NCBI GenBank assembly: GCA_013397935.1
Contig: VZRN01006619.1
Coordinates: forward strand, 2,748,235 to 2,812,234
Direction of reading: 5' to 3'
Source: Dasyornis broadbenti
Taxonomy: Eukaryota; Chordata; Aves; Passeriformes; Dasyornithidae
Length of the DNA stretch: 64,000 nucleotides
In this document: piece after piece, positions 47,670 through 62,000 of the stretch
Layout: each line of letters opens with the position of its first letter
Position numbering within the stretch: the stretch's first letter is position 1
Notes under the pieces: model-generated
What the model was told of the DNA's origin: nothing
Seen by the model: the letters and a program-made list of their open reading frames with translations, nothing else
The model's database searches: none
Made by a program: the position numbers and the translations under genes

Positions 47670-50600
47670 GAAATGAGCTTGCACGAGGGTTCGGCTGCTG
47701 GTGTCCCCTTTCAGCTGAAATTAATGTCAATGGTTGTTGATGCTACAGGTCATTTCCTGTCTCTTGTGTTAAATCTGGAACTTCAGTGGATTTCCCAGTG
47801 GTAAAGAGAGGTCTGGCCAGCTTTCCAGCCAGCTTTTCAGGCTTAGTAGATCTTGTGAGCACTGGAGAGTAATTATGAAGCAGGATGTAACCCATGTCTC
47901 ACAGAAGTTCACAACTGAGATTTACAGAGGTAGGAAAACATGCTGCTGTTTGTGTGGGGCTTTCTCTACAGAGCAAGTAGCAAATGTCATCTTCAGATAG
48001 GCAAACAGATATACAACAAAACTCTGTCAGCTGGAAATCTGAATGCCAGGGATCATAATGCCAGATTGCTGCCAAAGTCAAAGAGTTGCTCCAATGCCAT
48101 TATTTTAGAGGCTGGGCTTGGTCCTCTGGGTTATCTTCCAAAGCTGTTCAGGCACCCATGGAAACAGTCACCACCACCACAAGGTGAGGTGTGCCTTCAG
48201 CTCCTGGGGGTCAGCTCTGGCCTTGATGCACACGTTGCCTCAGTGCAAGCAGCAGAACAGTGAGTGACCATGAAAGACTTCAGGGGGAGCTTGACTTCTT
48301 TTTGTAGTCAAGTACCTATTTTGTGGGACTGTCTCCTCATTCAAAACACGTGGGCAACTGAACCAGCACCACTGGGCAGGTCCAGTCCTTTGAAGCAACA
48401 GCTGTCGTCCCAGCATCTCCAAATACTGCACTCAGGAATTAACCCAAGATCTCACAGGACAGCTGGGATGCTGGGGCTGGGAGCTCTCTGCAGGAGTGCC
48501 CAGTGTTGCACTGAGGTTGTCTGCTGGTGTGGGGCACTAAATTGTAGTTTTGGGGTAGGAAGGCCAAAGGCTGCACCCCAATGCCACCGTAAATGTGGAG
48601 CGGCCACTCACTGAGGACACGAGCAGCCATGCAGCTACTCAGTGCCTGAACACTCGGCTAGTCCAACTGGATATTAACCTTTGCTCAGTTCAACTTTCAT
48701 GATTTTGCTCCATGCATATTTGAGGCATGTTCCCTTCTCACTCCTTTTTTATCTGTTGCCTTCTTCTCCTTTTTTTTTCATAAAATTTCTTCTGTGTTAG
48801 CGGCAAGTGCCTGTGGGTATATTTGGAAATACAACCTGAGTCACTTAAATGAGGCAAGACCAATCATGTGGCTCTCAGGCTTGCGGGGGAGAAACTTCCT
48901 TGTTTCTGCTCTGAACCTTTTCTCTCATATCTCTAGAAGAGCCCATTTCTCCCAGGTTTCTGTGAAGAAAGCCTCTGAGAGCGCTGGCTGACTTTGGTTC
49001 CTAAACTCAGGTGGGGTGAAAACTGCTGCCCTGCAGATGCCACAGGGAGTTCAGTTTGCCTGGGACAGGGAGGCACTTGTGAAAGCACAACCCTTTCTTC
49101 TGAATTCTTTGTTTGCTGTGCCATGGCCCGACAATGAAGGCTGGGATCTCTCTGTGCCAGGCACCACATAAAAAACAGAGGGAGAAACTTTTCTCACCCC
49201 AGAGTTTGCAGTCTAAACAGATGAATACTGCAGAAGAGTGAGCAGAGTTTGGCTTGCAAATATTATGTTAGCTCCCTGATTTCTTCATGGATGGCTGGGC
49301 GGCAGATGTATGGCTTTCTTTGAATGGTTTGGAGGGGTATCTGTGCAAGCCTGGGAGTGGAACAGGATCTTGTCTTTATGGCAAATTTGGCATGAGGAGA
49401 TGTTCCCAATTAAATTTGGGCATAATCAGATGAGCACTTGCAATCCTAGCAGAAGGATTTCAAACTGAATTGGTTTAATTTGCAGCATACAAAGAATTGT
49501 GTTCATTTGAAAATGCTTTTATTCCAGAATTAGGGCATCTCTGTGTGGAGTTTCTAAGAGACAACTATTCTTTCTTAAATCTATCCCTTCCCTTAATCTA
49601 AATTAACTTCCCTGGACAGAAAAGTATGTGTGTGCATGTAACACAGAAGGGGCCAGGGGAAAAGCAGGAAGGGATTAGTTGAAAGGAAAAACAAAGGAGG
49701 GGGCAGAGATTTGGAGGGGAGGGAGATAAACCGACAGTGAGAAGGAAGGAAAATGAAGAGCAGCTGGAGGGACGAGCCCATCGGACCAGGACCTGAGCAG
49801 AGGGGATCTCCCAGCACGTACAGGGCCAGGCAGCTTCCAACACGAGGCAGGGAGCAAGGATTGTGAGGTCCCCGTCAGGATTTGCATCATGGAGCCCTGA
49901 GCTTCTGGAGACACCATTTGCTGGGGGGCTCAGCTCTGGAGTTGTTGTTTATTTTCTTCAAGGAAGGTATTTGTATTGAAGGAAAACATTTTTTTCCATA
50001 AAAGCTGCAAGGAACCCCAGCATATTTGATTTATTGTTGCTTATTACAAATTGTTGCTCATCACACTTCTGGAATCAAATGCAGTGAAGCCAAAAGCTTC
50101 TTAAAGCTCAAGTTACTGAAAAATACAAAAAAATAAAAATAATTAAAAGAGAATAAAAAGGAAACAAACAATGACAGAAAGAAAGAAAAAAGGACCAATT
50201 TCTTACTTGTTTAGCCCAGTTCATCATTACTACTAAATGGGGCAGGGGAGAAGAAATTCTCTACATTTTGCCCACAACAAGCTGACACTGCCATATGCAA
50301 CCTGTATCTCATGAACCAGAGCCATCCTCCCCCCTCCCCAATGTTGTGCCATGGGGCTTTCATGGAGGGATGATTATACCACCTGCACACCCAGGCCTCT
50401 GTGTAAATAAACAACACTGCTTGCCAGACTGTATTTCTTATGAGCAGGAATTGTGTTTGGTGTGACGCAGAAGCACAGCCAAAGTTCAGTTAAAAAAAAG
50501 AAAAAAGAGATGCAAAGGAATAGTAACGTTTTACACATGAATTGACTGAGAAATAGAACAAAAACACTGAGGGCACCGTCTTCTCCAAAAGCTTTGCAGC

Positions 50601-50775
50601 ACCTTCTTCTCAATACCATGTACTGTGGCTCTTGAATCCTTTAATTTGTTTATGCTCTAAGCCATAAGGGTGAGTCTGAGCTCACTGGTGGGAATTTCAC
50701 CATCATTCTGAACGAAACGAGGCTCAAAAAGGGAGGAACCCATCTGGGTGGATGTCATACAGTAAGAGCTGTCAT
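47670..50775. other. Unique non-coding DNA
   Basis: No gene or interspersed repeat is recognised. Frames of 107 and 116 codons near 48.0-48.6 kb have no domain and are matched by frames on the other strand. Confidence 0.55.
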
Positions 50776-51110
50776 ACATAGAATCATAGAAACACTTGGA
50801 TTGGAAGAGACCTTAAAGATCACCTGGCTCCAACTCGCCTGCCATGGGCTACTCACAAGACCAGGTTGTTCCAAGCCCCATCCAACCTGGCCTTGAACAC
50901 TTCCAGGGATGGGGCATCCACAGCTTCTCTGGGCAACAGTTTCAGTGCCCCACCACCCTCTGAGGAAAGCATTTCATCCTAATATCTAATATAAATCTCC
51001 CCTTTTTTAGTTTAAAATCATTTCCCCTTGTTCTATCACTGTTTGCCCATGCAAAGAGTCACTCTGCCTCTTCTTTATAAGCCTCCTTCAAGTACTGGAA
51101 TGCCTCAAAG
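50776..51110 (-). mobile_element. CR1 LINE 3' fragment, longest copy, minus strand
   Basis: This is the longest CR1 copy in the window, on the minus strand. On the plus strand it opens with the terminal octamers CATAGAATCATAGAAACACT, followed by CTTAAAGATCACCTGGCTCC, the TTGTTCCAAGCCCCATCCAA block, GGGGCATCCACAGCTTCTCT, then TTCCCCTTGTTCTATCACTG. It ends in a faded segment around CTCCTTCAAGTACTGGAATG. The TTGTTCTATCACT block lies just downstream of the RT-coding part in full elements, so this copy reaches almost to the 3' end of ORF2 but retains no recognisable reverse-transcriptase codons. Confidence 0.94.
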
Positions 51111-53484
51111 GCCAGGAAGGTCTTGCAGCACTTAAAAATACATATAGAGTCTCCATTCCTTCATTTGTAAATCAGGTGAGGAAAATCTCAGATGTTGTGA
51201 TTCCCTGTACAGTTTGACTGGAAGGAGGGGTGATACTTTAGACCTGTTCCAGGAATACAGCTCCTCCTTGTTCGTGCTGTACATCCACAATCAGGACTTG
51301 ATCCCGGAGCCACAGGAGCTGTTACAGCTGTTGAACTTGGCTTTCCAGGTACAGAAGGTTTGTATTCCTCTGTGGAGTGGTTCATACTCCTGCGCTGTCA
51401 GGTAGCACGTGGTCTCCTGGGGCTCCTAATTCATGTTATGTGCAGCCATTCAGACGAGGCTCTTTGAACTTGATCTTACAATTGGCAAACCTGGGTCTGC
51501 TCCAGCTCTCCTGCAGGCTTCCTGTGTGGCATTGGGAAATGTGTTTATCCATCCCACACTTCAGTTCTCCCTGCCGAAAAGAAAAAATGGGAATCATGTT
51601 CTTGTCTCCCAAGGGATTAGGTGGTGAAATTGTTACAGACTAGGAAGTGCTGAATCTGAGGGGCAGTGAGGTATAGAGATGCTGTCTTGGTCTGTCTGTG
51701 ATTAGAGTGGGCTGCATGGAGTCAGATGCTCTTGTCAGCCTCACACAAAAGCAGATGTGTGAGATGTGCAGCTATATTTTTTAATGTTACTTTTTACCGC
51801 GCCTGCATTTTTCTTTTCTTTTCTTTGTGTAAAATTATGACCTTTTAAATATCAAATGGACTATATATTATTACAGAACAGTTGCTCGGTTTTGTAAGAG
51901 TAATGAATATGTTTCCCATTATATTCTCCAGGTGCATTCTATAAAAGGGGCGTTTATGGTAGAATCATATATATTTCAATAAAGGCTTAGTAGTTTTATG
52001 TCAGAGAGAGGTAGCCCTGAAACCAAAACCATACATTTCAACTTCACTGAGATTGCTTTTTTTGTTTGAAATAACGTAAACCCTCAAATGGGAACAAAAC
52101 CTATTGAGTATTACATAGGGTTTAGAGAGAGTCACTTAAGAGTTAGGGCTGAAAAAAATAATATTGATCATTTAGATGGGATTAGGGAAAGCTGGAAAAC
52201 ATAGTAAAATCCCACAAAAGTAGACAGAGAGTTACATAATGCTACAAAACCTGGAAATTGATATCCATAGCCTTCACTTTTATTATTTGGAATCTTACTT
52301 GGGAAAATGGTTAATTAAAGCTAAAGCATTGAAATGGTAATTTACAGCCCCATTTGAAGCAGAAGCCTGGAACAGTGAATTCTGGAGCAAGGCTGTGCAT
52401 CACAGAGTTTCAGCACAAAACTGCTGTATAGACATTGCTGGAAAAGCTCTCTTTCTGCTGTCTTGTGCCTATTAATCAGTATCTCTGTGTATACACAATG
52501 GTTTAAACCGTTTTTACAAATATTTGTCATTTGTAGGAGGAGATGTTGCCAAGACCTGTCTTGATACTGCAACCATAAATAAAGTGTCTGAACACAGCGC
52601 TCTGAATTTAAAACAAACTGCTTGAAGAAGGTGAGGACAAACATCTTTTATGAAATATGAACAAGCCTTCAATCTTAAGCCAAACACAGAAGGAGTCTTT
52701 GATATTGAAAAATCTAAAGAACAAGTGGAGATTTTGGGTTCTATCCATCTTTTGTGACTTCTGCAAGTGCTTTCCACTATCAGAGATTTATTCAAGTGTA
52801 TTTCATAATTTTCTTAAATCTGCCTCATCCTCAGTATCGCAGAGATTTCAAGGAGAATATTAAAAAAGTGGTTAAGCTCTGTCAGGGGGTGTTTTGTCCT
52901 CAGATCCTCTCCCAGCAGGGGAAATAAGTGAAACTGCCTTTTTTCAGGTAAATTTTTTAAAAATGTCATGTCCATTACCTAGTGGGAACATTCCCAGCAG
53001 GTAAGACCAAAAATATTCTTTTTCAGAGAGGCTACAAACTCCTACAAATTTGAGAAAGAACCTCCCACTAGCAAAGAGACTTCAAACTTTTCCTGTGCAT
53101 CAATAATTTCATGTGCATTTGCTGTGTGTTCCTCGCATTTCCCCCAGCAGTTCCTGGAAGGGGCTGTTGTCAGACATGAGAGAGCTCCAGAGGTGTGATC
53201 AGGCACAAGGAAAGTCTTTGGGGCCTCTGACAGACAGACTCTTCAGGATGACCGAACCAGCCAGCATACGGCAGCGCTCTTGAAACAACTTAAATACTCT
53301 CTTAGACTCGTGCCAAGCGGGAGATGAGGTGACCACAGCAGTCGCTACCTTACACAATTACCTCACCCTGGAGAATAAAAACCAGTGTCCCTACTGTTTA
53401 TAAACCAGAGCCAGCCCTGGCACATCTGCACGGTCTGTAAGGAACAGATTCTGAAATAAATTATTCCCTCAGTCACACTGAGCC

Positions 53485-53524
53485 TTTTTTTTTTTTTTTT
53501 TTTTTTAATTTTTTTTTTTAAAAA
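53485..53524. repeat. Poly(T) tract
   Basis: A run of about 22 T, then AA, T10 and A6. A single undetermined base occurs nearby at 53588. Confidence 0.9.
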
Positions 53525-53691
53525 AGATTTATGCATGGTTATAGAAAGCAGCTACCCACAATAACAGCACCTTTGCTACTTCCTGTGNGAAAGTGCTGAG
53601 ATCCTGTCCAAACAGGAGTCCAGGAGCAAGCCACGATGGATTTGGTGTCAGTGACGGAGCAGAGATCTGGAAGCAAGTGAAACCAAGGGCA

Positions 53692-53711
53692 TTTTTTTTT
53701 TTTTTTTTTTT
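53692..53711. repeat. T20 homopolymer
   Basis: This is a run of 20 T about 170 bases after the previous T tract; the sequence between them is unique. Confidence 0.93.
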
Positions 53712-55822
53712 AGCATAATTGGGCTACATATTGCCTTCTGATGCTACTCTGTGCTCATTCTCTCTGCTGATTTCATTCTGTGCTGAACTGAGCATTGACT
53801 TTCAGAGTAGTTTGTTATTCCACATCTGCAGAAATATTGCTCAACATTAACTTTCAGCAGCCTTGAGCCAGCATGTCCTTTGTGTGCCTGGTTCATTCCG
53901 CTGGCCTTGAACCATGACAACAAATAATGAAGTTCTGTTGACTCAGTGTTTATTCCTGATAAATCTCAGCCCCCGCCATGCTTTTGTTCATGCCGAATAC
54001 CTAAATGTGTTCTCAAAACCTTTAGCCAAGTCACATCCAAACAAAACATCTCTTTGCTGTTACAGCGGCCCCAGTTTTCTGTGTATTTTTATAAGAGCAG
54101 CCACAAGTTTATATCATTGCAAAAGGTAGGACAACTGCTCTGCTGGGTATCTTTCAGTGCTGGACACACACCAATGTGTCTCATCTTTGTTTTTCTCTAG
54201 ATTTCCTCAAGTATTGTTAAAATTGGCAGACCTTTCACTTCAAATCTGCGGAAGTTACACCATCTTGTTCCTACTGAATTCACCTTCAGTACAGCTCTGA
54301 GTGACGAAAAAGGGCATTTTAGCATAAAAATGTATGTTGCTAGATGATGATGGAGGTATCTGAAAGGGAGAGGCTGGGAGTCCTTGCCCTGCCTTGAGGC
54401 AGCTGGGGGGACTGCACAGCAGCAGAGCTGAAGGTGGGGAGCAGGGAGGAGCACCCTGTGCTCACATCGCTGCACCTGGGACCAGTCTGGCCACCAGCAA
54501 CCACTGAGACACAGGAACAGGGAAATTCGCGTCTTATCTAAAGGATAAAAATAAGGATAAAAAGCCTTTCCTGAATTTTAAGTCCATGCTGGAGGTGCTG
54601 CAAAAACCTGGTGACTTGGTCTGCTGGGGCTGCTTTGGAACTATGATTTGAATACGAAACAAGAACAGTCTGACGTGAACTGATTCAAATTTCTGCCCTA
54701 TTTGACCCAGACCAGCATTTTTTAATGGGATCACCCCAAGTTAGGCAGGGAATAGATTAATTCTGGTTCTCCACAATCCTCATCAACCTTTAATTGTTGA
54801 GTTCCTCTCTGTCAGGCTGCCCCAACCACTTCCAGCTATGAGGTGACAAACCTCTGTAAGATGTTTCAGCTTTGACCAAGCCTCCTTCCTGGGAGCAGAG
54901 GAGAGGGATCACTGCAGACATCTCTGGCTGCAGTTTTTGACTCCCAACAAGACAGATGCTGATATCCTTTCCCCACGTTCTCTACCACCCTTGCAAAAAT
55001 CAGGGTATGAATAAAGCCTATGCTATTTTGGACTCACTCCATTGCCTGAAATTGTCAGAACTGAAGTTATTTGAGTTTTTTTCCTTCCTCTTCTTCCTAT
55101 GAAAAAGCTGGTTCCTCCCTTAAAATATGGGAGAAGATTCTGAGTCCAGCACAGATTTGCCTGGCTGTGATTTATACCAAGTGCTGCACATGCACTTTTT
55201 AAAGTAGGTTTAAAAATTACTTTCACTAATAGAGATTAAATATTGATTACTTAAGTAATAGCTCTGTCTGCAATAGGAAATAGATGTGTAGCAACCTCCA
55301 CACATCAGTCACTCACATTATCTGAGGAAATAGCATACCAGATGAAATACAGGATGTTTACAAATTCTTTTCTTAAGCCATCCTCTTCTTCTACATAGAT
55401 ACATATAAATATATGTACATTGATTTTTAAATATATATGTATATAACTCCTATGAGTTTCCCTGGAAATCCAGCTGGCTCCTCGCTTTTCGTTTCACTTG
55501 CTTCTGCTTACTTTGCATTTTAGTAGTGATGTTAGTGCACCTTCCCTCCTAGCTTGTCATATTATGTATTCTTACTGATTTTGGAAATGGATGAGCATCT
55601 GGCATAGAGAAGTGGGGCTTGCCCCTTGGTGTGCTGGTGGCATGATGTGAGCGTGTCCCCTGACAGTGGCAGTGCTGTATCAGCAGGGTGGCAATGCCAT
55701 CGGTGCCAGGTCAGGCAAGGGAGGGGAGGGACAGAGTGTGTGGTGTGCTATGACCACAGTGAACAGAGACAAATAGTCCTGGGGTGCAGCAGTGAGCCCT
55801 GTGGATGTGTCTGCTTTGCGGC

Positions 55823-55866
55823 ACTGAAGAGTTGGAAAGAAGCCACTGAAGAGCTGGAAAGAAGCA
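55823..55866 (+). repeat. 22-bp tandem duplication, two copies
   Basis: ACTGAAGAGTTGGAAAGAAG and its neighbour ACTGAAGAGCTGGAAAGAAG are adjacent, nearly identical units with a 22-base period, just upstream of the CR1 at 55.9 kb. Confidence 0.85.
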
Positions 55867-55927
55867 CCTCATCTTGGAGGTGAAGACGAAGATCTTTCTT
55901 CCCCTTTTTGCTCAGTTCTTCAGTTTG

Positions 55928-56028
55928 GGGCAACCTGATCCAGTCAGTGGCATCCCTGCCCATGGCAGGGGGATTGGAACTAGATGGTCTTTAGGGTCCC
56001 TTCCAACCCAGTTCTGTCTATGATTCTA
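55928..56028 (+). mobile_element. CR1 LINE 3' fragment, short
   Basis: This is a short plus-strand CR1 tail with the landmarks GGCAACCTGATCCAGTCAGT, CATCCCTGCCCATGGCAGGG, GGTCTTTAGGGTCCCTTCCA and the end TCTGTCTATGATTCTAG. Only about 100 bases are present. A 22-bp tandem duplication lies 60 bases upstream of it, but I see no sign that the duplication belongs to the element. Confidence 0.9.
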
Positions 56029-59000
56029 GGTATGACAGCTCTGTCTGTGTGACAGGCGCCCTGGGTGGGCTTGGCTGCCACACTGAGCCTGAGCTCCGAG
56101 GTCACTGATCACTCACAGCCTGGGTGCAGCAGGCAGAATGGGACCTTTGCCTCGTGTTTGCTGCTGAGCTGCCTGGGTCATAGCCTTGGCTACTATCAGC
56201 TCTGTGGCACCAGAGCTGCTCAGCCCAGAGCTCCTGAGCACGTGTCCTTGCAGCATTGCCGATGTCAGTGCCTGATTTTAAACAGGCAGACTCCTTTGAC
56301 AACTTGTATTGCAGCACTTTGGGTATCTACTCAATTTGTTGGGAAAATATAGCAATTTTCCCCGAATTTCCCCTTCTGAGATAGCATCAAAGCAAGGTTA
56401 GATGTTAGACAATGCCCAGGGACACATGGGTCCCTGCCTGCAGAGTGCACAGCACCTTTGCAGCATGTGAACAGGGCATAGAAGGTGGGGAAATGTCTGT
56501 AAGAGCAGCATCTGTCCAATTACTCTGTTCAGATTTCCTGAATCATGAGAAGATTAGAGCCCTTTTCACTCCTGTAGGATATCTCCTTTGACTATTGCTG
56601 ACTATTGGAGTGTAACATGAGCATAAACTGCTCAAACAATCTTTTTCTGTTGCAGACGTTTTATTTGAAGTTTTTCCCATTTAGATGGAGGAGTGCAGAA
56701 GACAATTGCCACCCTTATCCCTGCAGAGATCCTGCTTTGGGTTTCCAAGTCCTAACATCACTTTCCTGAGGCCAGGGAGTTGTCCATTGCTGAGTCTCTG
56801 CAAGGCCTCTCATGCCCATCTTCCAACCAGAGAACTGTGGATCCGTTTCCAGAAGTTCACTAATACTAAACTCATCTGCGTCATTCAAGAGATTACCATT
56901 GTCATGCTGTCCTGCAGGCAAATAAGCCATAACAAGAAAATCATTCTAAATAAAACAAACACAGCCAGAGGCTTTCAGAGGTGAAATATCTACTTGGTAC
57001 CTGGCTCTCTTTCATCTTCTAGAATAATGAAGCCTTTGGCTGGCACAAATCCGCAGGCAGGCAACAGCGTGAGCATCCTGCCAGGAGACACTGAATTGCA
57101 CTCAAATTGTGCAAGCCAGGCCAGTGGTCTGAAAATCCTTCATCGTGCTGCCAAATGCTTTGGCCTGAGCTGGGGTAGTAACATGGTCCTTTTTGGCACT
57201 TGTCAAAATCAATCTATCTGGCAGCAAGGACCTCAAAGCAGCTCAGAAATAGGAGTTAAATTTCAGCAAGACCCTCTAAATTTGAGTGAGACCAAGGCTA
57301 AAGGAGTTTGTCAAGGCCTTATAGCAAATACATGTGGTTGCATCAGGAGAGTTCTTTCTTAGCACTGCCATTCTTGGGGGAAAAGACACAGAGAGAGACA
57401 GGACATGGAATACAGTGAAATATGTAATTAGCTGGGGGTGAAAATTACGCCTCTACTTTCACTGCCTGTGACTGTACCTACAAAACTCTGAGCAGCCAGA
57501 ACTCCTAAAACATCACACTGGCCTTTGTTTTGGCTGGCACATTTGAGACAAAAGTTTTTGAGGCTCTTGCTATGAGGATAGAATGGGACTGCAGCAGCAT
57601 CTACTAATTCAAGGACATTTTAAATGACCAAAAGTCATTAGTCATTTTATGGAAGTTCCCACAAACCAGACGAGAGCATGCCCCTGTCCTTCAGGCAATC
57701 TACAGACCCCATGTGGAGGACTCTGACTGAGGCCTTGAAAGGATGAATCACCACAGAGGCTGCAAAATAATGCAAAAATCCATGTAAGCACAAACTTATA
57801 CATAATGGGAGCACTTTCCAAAGCCAGGCAGAAGCGTGTGAGCTGAAGATGAAATAACAGCCTTTCAGCTCAGTATGTCTGCGCATATGTTGACTTGCTG
57901 TGACTGTAGCAGTTTAATGTGGCACCATTTGTACCAGTGTGCATTTATGTCTAGGAAATCTTTATTTTTTCACACCCCTCAGAGCCACTGCGGGCCCCTT
58001 AGGAGAGCTCTGAGTGTGTAAAACAACCACCTTTGGAGCACCCACAGCTTGTGCTGGGGTCAGTGGTCTTTGATGGCCTGCAGGGAAATGTCACTGCAGC
58101 AAACAGGCACATGGCAGCAGTGGTCCAAGACATCCTCCTTTTGTTATCTAATGCTCTCAAGTGTGTGATAAATACCTCCAATTGAACTTTGATCCAAACT
58201 AGCAGGAGAAAGGAACTTCTCTCTGGTCAGATGTCTGAAAACTGATGTTTCATTAACATATTAGTTCTGTTCTAGCTCATTAAAAACATGTATTCATCTT
58301 CATTTTATTAAACCTGTCTGTGGCTATATCTGGGTTATAAATCAGTCATCTGCTCTGCCCATTTCCTTGCTTTTAATATTTCAAAGCCACCATTAAAAAG
58401 TAATATAAGTAGAAATTTCAATCTCAGATAATTATCACTATCTATTAATTGCTTTTCAGCTGGCATGTTGTGGGCCAGGTGAAATATTAATAAAAGAGAC
58501 ATTTCTTGAACTGTCCTAAAAAATACGCTTACTAGGGAAAGTGTTGATATTTTCAGCAAGACTCAAACATCAGGTTTGTCAGCTTTTCCAAGTATTAGTT
58601 ATAATGTTGAGTTTTAAATTTTATTTAAATATGCTTCTGTTTTTAGCTAAAAGAGACAATTCTGTGAAAAGCATAGATCATTCTGAAAGGTTCTTAGTAG
58701 AAAACTAGATATTCAGCTGAGGGAAATAAATTCATTGCAATGTTTTTAATATACTCTTTTCTCCTTGCAGCAATTGCTAACTGCTGCTGGAACTGATGAA
58801 AAAATTTTAAAAATAGATGTTTTATTCATATTTTTAATTGGGATTTAGTCAGACTGAGAGCATTGCTGGAAAAGGAAGTTCAGTCTGAGAAGGAAACTGA
58901 GTTTTCTTTGTATTTTAAAGTGCACTCAAACAGTATCAAACACAAGCAAGCATAAACCATAAGGAGTGAACAGAAGTTTGACTTTTTAGAAGTATGGAAA

Positions 59001-62000
59001 TTAATCAGGAGGAGGAAAATTGAAATTGTGACCAATCTGCAACTGCTGAAAATGCTTTTTATTCTGATGTGTGTATATCAGATGCCCTGATTCTCCTCTC
59101 CTTGACACAGTTGTAAATGGGAAGTGAGTTTTGTGGGAGCTCGCCTGTTACAGCCTGAGAACGAGACTCAGAGACCCGAACAGATTGCAAAAATAGATCC
59201 TCTCACTGGTAGGAATTTTGTAAATGTGCTTAGTTTTGAAGCAATCTGTATTATCAGAAGCCTAGATTTGTTTTATCTAATTAGGTCTTATCATGCCCTG
59301 AGGACCTGCTCAGCCCTGGGCACCCCTCCAAGGGTCATCCAGTGACAATTGCCCAACCTGGGTAAGAGCCAGTGCAACGCATCAGTGCAAGAAGACAGTG
59401 AGGCTTCAGCTGAAAACAGCGAAATGAAAGATGGATCATGGATTTATTAATTCCACAGAGAAAGGGTTTGGCCTCAAGGAAACATTGTGAGATAGAGAGA
59501 TCCTGTCTGAAGGCAGCGGTCCCGCCATCATTTATGTCTACTGAGAATTTGGCCATTCTACATGTTGATTTTGGGGCCAGAACACTGATGGCAATGCTCT
59601 ACTCTTTGAATCATGGCAGTGACGAGTAGGAGCAGATTAAAGGCGTCAGGATTTGGCCCTTTGTAGATTAATAAAGGCATGCTGAATGGGAATTTTGTCT
59701 TTGTGATTTTCTTGGAAGTGGACGAATAAAGTGCTTTGATCTAGAAAGGGGAGTGTGAAAGGTCACTGGCTAAGCATGTGTGCTGAAGTGCCCTGAGCCA
59801 TCCAACATGATTAGCATAAATTAGAATCTGACTGCCCAGCTTTATTCATCTTTATTGATGTCTATATAGTTGCAAAGGCAGAGGGACTTTAACAATCCCA
59901 GCCAGCTCAGAGAACCAACTGGGGTATGCAAAAATCCATAAAATGTTTAGTATTTCCAAGCGGAAGCAAATATATGAGTGTTAGTGATGCATGCGTCCCA
60001 TAATTTTAGAGCTTGGGTTTTGTTTGGACCTGGGTCCAGACCTTTGGAAGCTTATCTGAAGTTCCAAAACTACTTGTGCTTGCAAAATTGCATCCATGTT
60101 TTGTGAGTTTATCATGAGATTTTTTCCTATTGTTTCTAGCCCTGGCTGAACCAGTGACAGCTGTTATCAATGCCCAGCTGCAGACCTATCAATATAACGT
60201 GTGCACATTCCCTCAGGCGAGCTGACACACTGACTGCAGCCCTGGGAAACCAGAAGGTGTACAAACTGGACAAAACAGGCTTATGCCACGTTTAACATTT
60301 CTGCTTCAAGGTCACTTTGGGAAGCAAAGACATTTTACCCCTCCACAGCCCAAAATGAAAACGCCATTAGATGTGTAGATTTGTGACAGCAGGAAGAGGT
60401 AAATTCAGTTTTGTACTTGTTCAGAGCATTCATCTCAGTCCAGAAACCAGTTATACAAAATCCTCCATCACCCCTCCTACCTCCTGTGTCTTTTTAAACA
60501 CCAAGCTACCAGCACTTCTTGGTTCAGTCCCCAGAAACACAGGCCATCGGGTTGAGAGATCCCCAATGTGTTACTCAAGCTGACAACAGTCATTTCACCC
60601 CCTTGGAAAAGGAAATTTTCCTCTTCTGAAAATATTGCATAAGCAATAAGAGAGGATCTTTCATTTCTGACTACTTGATTATCTCTCTTGGACGAACAGT
60701 AGGTGATATTCAGGGTTCAGTGATTTGCAGAAAAATGCAGTCTTTGGAAGCAAAATATAAACAGAACAACATCCAAATTACATATCCCTGTTAAGGAAGT
60801 TCCTATGGTCAAGGCTCAGCTATGTAAAAAACATATCCCAAATGACAATCCCTAAGCCAGAAGTCTCAAGGTCAAACCCATCATTTTGATCATTTACCCT
60901 GACCTCCTAAGAAACAAATCTTAACAAACAATTCCTGCCTCAAGCCTGTAATGCTTGGCATATATCCTCAGGAAAAAGCTATGATTCTGAATTGAAGATC
61001 CCAAGTGATGGCAGATTCCGACATTTATGTCAGCATTTTCTTCTAACGGCTAATAATTGTCATTGCTCAAACCAAGAACGTTCTGTCTGTAGTTGTATAA
61101 TTAGGGAGCAAATGTTGTCACCGCTGTAAAGAGCTTGACACGAGAACACAGTTAACTTGTAGCTGCCAGTTCTTCAATCATACTGATTTTCCTTTTCCCA
61201 CTGGAAAAATTTTCCCTAAATGGACAGTGAAATAACATAGTTACCCTAGGTGCCGAATACAACCTAAACCAAGTGTTCAAACAGGCTTTTGTTTTTAAAA
61301 GTAAAGAAAAAAAATTATATTTACAACACATGCCTTTTTTTTCCTCTTTAAACTGGAAACACAGTATATAATTTTCAAGAACCACAGTGCCTCCATTTTT
61401 TTCCGACCACAAATTAACCGTAGTTCAGTGCAGTGAAATGCAGTAAGACTGATGGAATGCTCTGCCTAAGGGATGACTTACCCCTAACAAAAATTATGCT
61501 TTGCTTCCTATTTGTTGTGTTCAATAATATTGCCTCTCTAAATACTTTTGGTTCAGTACTGACACCAAATGAAGAGGAAAGCCTCCAGAATGTACAGACG
61601 TGCAGGATTATGTTTCGTTTGTCTTTGTTCGTTGTCCTAATTCAAACCAGTCACTCAACCACTGACTTATGACTCGAGGAGACATAGTGTGGGGTTTTTT
61701 TCAAATGTATTTCACAAAACCACCCAAACTCAAAGGGCGACTTTCTGTCCTCTGCTATACCCCTGCAAGAGCAGCAAAGTTTATAAGTTTGCACATGTAC
61801 AACAGAGCCGTTTGCAAAAAATCCTGCACGTTGCCTTTTTAGTTTGTTATGTTTGAAAATACAAATTATTTACTCCAGACATGCCTGACCAGTTTTTGCA
61901 AGGGGCCAATAAACAAAATATAGATACTTTGTACATCTACCAGTAGATGAGCAGATTTTATTGGCCCTGATTGGAAAACTACTCTGAGGATTTGTTTCCT

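Larger units (their letters stand above)
51111..55822. other. Unique non-coding DNA
   Basis: No gene is recognised. T tracts at 53.5 and 53.7 kb are listed separately. An AT-rich segment at 55.39-55.45 kb consists of TATATAAATATATGT-like sequence with imperfect dyads. Confidence 0.55.
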